A stretch of DNA of 7,864 bases from Desulfobacterales bacterium (GTDB lineage: Bacteria; Desulfobacterota; Desulfobacteria; Desulfobacterales; JAFDCJ01). Where the stretch lies: NCBI GenBank assembly GCA_020345785.1, contig CP070771.1:4026063-4033926 (forward strand). The letters run 5' to 3'. This document shows positions 5,602 through 7,864 of this stretch, piece by piece. The translations under genes were made by a program, and so were the position numbers. Below the pieces are notes generated by a model, which was not told where the DNA came from, did not search any database, and was given only the letters and a program-made list of their open reading frames with translations. Positions within the stretch are counted from its first letter, which is position 1, and the number at the start of each line of letters is the position of its first letter.

Positions 5602-6033
5602 TTAAATGGCAGCGAGTTTTGCGCGGTGCGCTTTATGTTTTTTGCATATCGTTTTTAAAGCGCGGGACACCTCCGGCTGAGCTTTGATTTTTTCAGCCGC
5701 TTCGGTATAATAGCGCTCGGCTCTGTCGACCAGCCTTTTTGCCGTCGCCAGCGCATCTTCAACACCCATGTTGCCTGCCTCTGCACATTCCTCGCAAAAA
5801 GGCGCGCGCGTAAAATCTCTTATTGGTTCAAGAATCATTTCTGTTACGTTTTCCCGGCGGGTCCTTTGAACAGCTATCATATTCTTGCCGGCGTCCGATG
5901 CAAATTGCTCAAACATCTCTTTGTATTCGGCGCAGGCCGGGTTACCCGCGATCGCCGAAAAGAAAGCTTCATCCTGCTTTTCCAGCTCTTCGGCAAAATT
6001 GAGAATACTTCCAAAGTTTTCAAGAGGCATCAT
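5602..6033 (-). CDS. Ferritin-like (rubrerythrin-fold) protein with degenerate metal ligands
   Basis: A 143-aa cytoplasmic protein predicted to be helical. Helix A (about 10-29, SILNFAEELEKQDEAFFSAI) and helix B (34-56) read like rubrerythrin-type ferritin-like bundles, as do the motif RENVTEMILEPI (60-71) and the helices at 92-117 and 120-141. By eye-alignment only some metal ligands survive: Glu18 and His136 are present. The helix B ExxH is D47-AG-K50, the helix C Glu is Val102, and the helix D Glu is His133. A two-cysteine loop CEEC (80-83) sits between the helix pairs. An iron or redox role is therefore doubtful; a structural or regulatory role for the enzyme neighbours is a guess. Two ATGs stand in tandem. 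From AAGGAG (6038-6043) the first (6033) is 4 nt away and the second (6030) 7 nt away, so Met2 may be the true start. Confidence 0.75.
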   Translation of the reverse strand: MMPLENFGSILNFAEELEKQDEAFFSAIAGNPACAEYKEMFEQFASDAGKNMIAVQRTRRENVTEMILEPIRDFTRAPFCEECAEAGNMGVEDALATAKRLVDRAERYYTEAAEKIKAQPEVSRALKTICKKHKAHRAKLAAI

Positions 6034-6051
6034 ATTGCTCCTTTATACGAG

Positions 6052-6093
6052 TTGCGTGTTGCGAGTTGCACGTTACGTGGTGCGTGTTGCGCG
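6052..6093 (+). repeat. Six-unit heptad array, consensus TTGCGNG
   Basis: Six consecutive 7-mers: TTGCGTG, TTGCGAG, TTGCACG, TTACGTG, GTGCGTG, TTGCGCG. They lie in the 177-nt gap between the dehydrogenase and ferritin-like genes, just upstream of the ribosome site of the latter. An inverted counterpart is at 6183-6203. Exact 7-bp phase over 42 bp is unlikely by chance. Confidence 0.65.
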
Positions 6094-6182
6094 TGAAGCG
6101 CTACGCATAAGGGGCCGCAGGAATTTTACGGGTTTCAAAATTGCAAGTTTAGCGATTAAATGCAATGAATTCAGCCTTTAAA

Positions 6183-6203
6183 CCCGCGACCCGTAACCCG
6201 CAA
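6183..6203 (-). repeat. Three-unit heptad array, inverted counterpart of 6052-6093
   Basis: On the minus strand the units are TTGCGGG, TTACGGG, TCGCGGG, immediately after the dehydrogenase stop codon. The orientation is opposite to the array at 6052-6093, so in the mRNA the two can pair imperfectly (about 17 of 24 positions) and form a long stem-loop between two genes of the cluster. Confidence 0.55.
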
Positions 6204-6210
6204 CGCGCTT

Positions 6211-7689
6211 TTAGAACCAGCGTTCAATGACGACCTTGGTATCCGTGAAGAATTTAAAAATTTCCTGGCCATGAGCTTTTGTGTCGCCAAAAAAAGAGTT
6301 TCCGGCACCGCCAAAGGGGAAGAAACTCATCGGAGCCGCAATGCCGATATTTATGCCGACCATGCTGGGTAACACCCGATATTTGAACTCACGGGCGGTT
6401 GCACCATTGTTGGTGTAGATACAGGCTGCGTTGGCAAAACCGCGAGTATTAATCAAATCGATAACCTCGTCCAGATTTTTGGCTCGAACCACGCTTACCA
6501 CAGGTCCAAAGATTTCCTCTTTGGCGATGGTCATGTCCGGTTTGACGTTATCGAAAATGGTGGGTCCGACGAAAAAACCGTTCGGATATTCCGGCACCGT
6601 GAAGTTCCGGCCGTCCATGATCAGGTCAGCACCCTCTTCGATTCCCTTTTCAATATAGCCTAAGACTCTCGCTTTGTGTGCGGCGCTCACCACCGGGCCC
6701 ATCGCTGTTTTTTCATCCAGTCCGCTGCCGACCTTCATGATTTTCGCGGCGACACTGAATTTTTCAATTAGTTCGTCAGCGACATCGCCGACCGGCACCA
6801 GAACCGAACCGGAAAGACAGCGCTGTCCGGTGCAGCCGTAAAAAGAGGTGATCAAAGAAGGCATGCCGGCATCCAGGTCGGCGTCGGGCATTACCGCCAC
6901 AATGTTTTTGGCGCCGCCCAAGGCCTGAACTCTTTTGCCGGTCGCACCGCAGCGCTCATATATATATTTTGCCGTAGGTGATGACCCAACGAAAGAGATA
7001 CCTTTGATATCGGGATGGTTCAATAAGGCGTTAACGACGTCCCGGGAACCGTGAACCATGTTGACAACGCCTTCCGGAAAACCCACCTCATCCATAATCT
7101 CAAAAATTTTGGTCTGGGTCATAGGAACCTGCTCGGACGGTTTAACGATATAGGTGTTGCCGGTAACAATGGCATAGGGCAAAAACCACCAGGCCACCAT
7201 GCCCGGAAAGTTGTATGGAACGATTCCGGCAAAAACCCCTATAGGTTGTCGGTGGCCCATGCAGTCGATATCTTTGGCGATATCTTCCAGGGTATACCCA
7301 CACATCAAGGTGGTGACACCGGTCGCATGCTCTACATTTTCGATCATGCGCCGCACTTCCCCGCGTGCCTCGTCGATGCATTTGCCCTGCTCGGTAGTCA
7401 GGACCCGGGCGATATCTTCAAAATTTTCTTCAAAGGCGTCTTTGAGCCTGAATAAGTAGCGGGCGCGTGTTAATGGCGGTGTCGTGCGCCAATCCCAGTA
7501 AGCGTCATTGGCAGCTTTGACTGCTTTTTCTACATCATTTGCCGTTCCGTATGCAACCTGGGCTATTTTTTCACCCAAGGCCGGATTCCATACGTCACCG
7601 ATAGTTGTGGAGTCGGATTCCACCCATTCGCCGTTGATGTAGTTTTTCATTAATGGCAGTGATTGTTCTTTCGTTGCTGGTTGTTGCAT
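6211..7689 (-). CDS. mmsA: CoA-acylating methylmalonate-semialdehyde dehydrogenase
   Basis: It oxidises methylmalonate semialdehyde to propionyl-CoA, or malonate semialdehyde to acetyl-CoA, with NAD+, CoA and loss of CO2 (EC 1.2.1.27). The 492 residues match the family length. The opening MKNYINGEWVES (14-25) is typical. PYNFPGMVAWWFLPYAIVTG (158-177) holds the oxyanion Asn160. VKPSEQVP (182-189) and GISFVGSSPTAKYIY (230-244) bind NAD. The catalytic Cys291 sits in GQRC, preceded by Arg290, a substrate-carboxylate ligand in this family. ALGGAKN (256-262) replaces the ELGG motif of hydrolytic aldehyde dehydrogenases; losing that general-base Glu is the mark of CoA-dependent members. EEIFGPV (391-397) is intact. 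AAAGGAGG lies 7 nt before ATG 7689. It is the first gene of the cluster, behind the promoter at 7797-7825. With the aminotransferase it suggests beta-alanine, 3-aminoisobutyrate or valine catabolism. Confidence 0.95.
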   Translation of the reverse strand: MQQPATKEQSLPLMKNYINGEWVESDSTTIGDVWNPALGEKIAQVAYGTANDVEKAVKAANDAYWDWRTTPPLTRARYLFRLKDAFEENFEDIARVLTTEQGKCIDEARGEVRRMIENVEHATGVTTLMCGYTLEDIAKDIDCMGHRQPIGVFAGIVPYNFPGMVAWWFLPYAIVTGNTYIVKPSEQVPMTQTKIFEIMDEVGFPEGVVNMVHGSRDVVNALLNHPDIKGISFVGSSPTAKYIYERCGATGKRVQALGGAKNIVAVMPDADLDAGMPSLITSFYGCTGQRCLSGSVLVPVGDVADELIEKFSVAAKIMKVGSGLDEKTAMGPVVSAAHKARVLGYIEKGIEEGADLIMDGRNFTVPEYPNGFFVGPTIFDNVKPDMTIAKEEIFGPVVSVVRAKNLDEVIDLINTRGFANAACIYTNNGATAREFKYRVLPSMVGINIGIAAPMSFFPFGGAGNSFFGDTKAHGQEIFKFFTDTKVVIERWF

Positions 7690-7781
7690 ATCGGTTCCTC
7701 CTTTGTCGGTTTGATATAATTGGTAAGTGTCGATATCTGCAAATTAAAGAGGCTCATGCGAATTGAAAAGACAGCTAACAT

Positions 7782-7813
7782 TATCAATTTTGAGTCACTT
7801 TAGGCAATTGATA
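7782..7813. promoter_or_regulatory. Inverted repeat spanning the -10 region (possible operator)
   Basis: TATCAATT (7782-7789) and AATTGATA (7806-7813) are perfect 8-bp arms separated by 16 bp. The dyad centre lies over the -10 hexamer of the mmsA promoter. A protein bound here would block RNA polymerase, so a repressor site is the natural reading. Confidence 0.45.
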
Positions 7814-7825
7814 TTTCCTTGTCAA
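7797..7825 (-). promoter_or_regulatory. Sigma70 promoter of the mmsA gene cluster
   Basis: On the minus strand TTGACA (7820-7825) is followed after exactly 17 bp by TAAAGT (7797-7802), four of six matches to the -10 consensus. Transcription would start near 7790, giving a leader of about 100 nt before the mmsA ATG at 7689. Confidence 0.7.
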
Positions 7826-7830
7826 GATAA

Positions 7831-7861
7831 TATTTCTATTTTTCTGCAAAAAATAGAAATA
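7831..7861. promoter_or_regulatory. 13-bp perfect inverted repeat directly upstream of the -35
   Basis: TATTTCTATTTTT (7831-7843) and AAAAATAGAAATA (7849-7861) are perfect arms around CTGCA. The element begins 6 bp beyond the -35 hexamer. Its A/T tracts occupy the place of an UP element, while its symmetry suits an activator dimer site. It could also be the terminator stem of an unseen gene to the right, though no T run follows the stem. Confidence 0.5.
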
Positions 7862-7864
7862 GTA

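Larger units (their letters stand above)
7705..7864. other. Upstream region of the catabolic cluster, no gene
   Basis: AT-rich, non-coding in both directions as far as the window reaches. It contains the promoter and two inverted-repeat elements described separately, and an additional TTGATA word at 7711-7716 inside the roughly 100-nt leader that repeats the operator half-site. Confidence 0.6.

Noticed and set aside
7142..7381. Minus-strand frame within the dehydrogenase and the matching plus-strand frames at 7051-7459
   Set aside because: They are out-of-frame or antisense shadows of a gene with full family motifs.

Overview
The window looks like a piece of a mid-GC, Gram-negative anaerobe's chromosome. 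My best guess is an uncultured member of the Desulfobacterota (delta-proteobacterial sulfate-reducer type). This rests on gene content: a LivK-type amino-acid binding protein, an MglA-type small GTPase, and a CoA-acylating semialdehyde dehydrogenase next to a class III aminotransferase. It also rests on the style of the intergenic DNA, which contains degenerate 7-bp repeat arrays. It is an inference, not a database result. No tRNA, rRNA, CRISPR array, integrase or transposase was seen.

Layout. Bases 1-743 (minus strand) hold the N-terminal part of a branched-chain-amino-acid-type ABC substrate-binding protein that runs off the left edge. Bases 744-1668 hold no convincing gene. They carry putative minus-strand promoter elements, ATTGCA/TGCAAT palindromes, an 82-nt segment closed by an 11-bp perfect inverted repeat (possible structured RNA), and a 114-bp unit bounded by 21-bp near-perfect inverted repeats. 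Bases 1669-2817 (plus strand) encode an AI-2E family membrane transporter, followed by an inverted repeat and a likely intrinsic terminator. Bases 3033-3136 are a degenerate heptad-repeat array lying just beyond the stop codon of the next gene. Bases 3148-3759 (minus) encode an orphan MglA-like GTPase driven by an exact-consensus sigma70 promoter (TTGACA, 17 bp, TATAAT). Bases 4071-4149 hold two consecutive terminator hairpins.

Bases 4169-7689 (all minus) form a catabolic gene cluster, read from the right: CoA-acylating methylmalonate/malonate-semialdehyde dehydrogenase, then a 143-aa ferritin-like protein with mostly lost metal ligands, then a class III PLP aminotransferase. A sigma70 promoter at 7797-7825 with two inverted-repeat elements around it lies upstream of the first gene, and the tandem terminators close the unit. 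The simplest pathway reading is transamination of a beta- or omega-amino acid (for example beta-alanine or 3-aminoisobutyrate) to a semialdehyde. The dehydrogenase would then convert this to acetyl-CoA or propionyl-CoA with CO2 release. The binding protein at the left could import amino acids, but it is a separate transcription unit and its link to the pathway is unproven.

The most unusual signals are the two sets of heptad arrays (3033-3136; 6052-6203), the inverted-repeat elements and possible structured RNA in the 744-1668 gap, the GTPase lacking the family's intrinsic arginine finger, and the degenerate ferritin-like protein placed between two metabolic enzymes.
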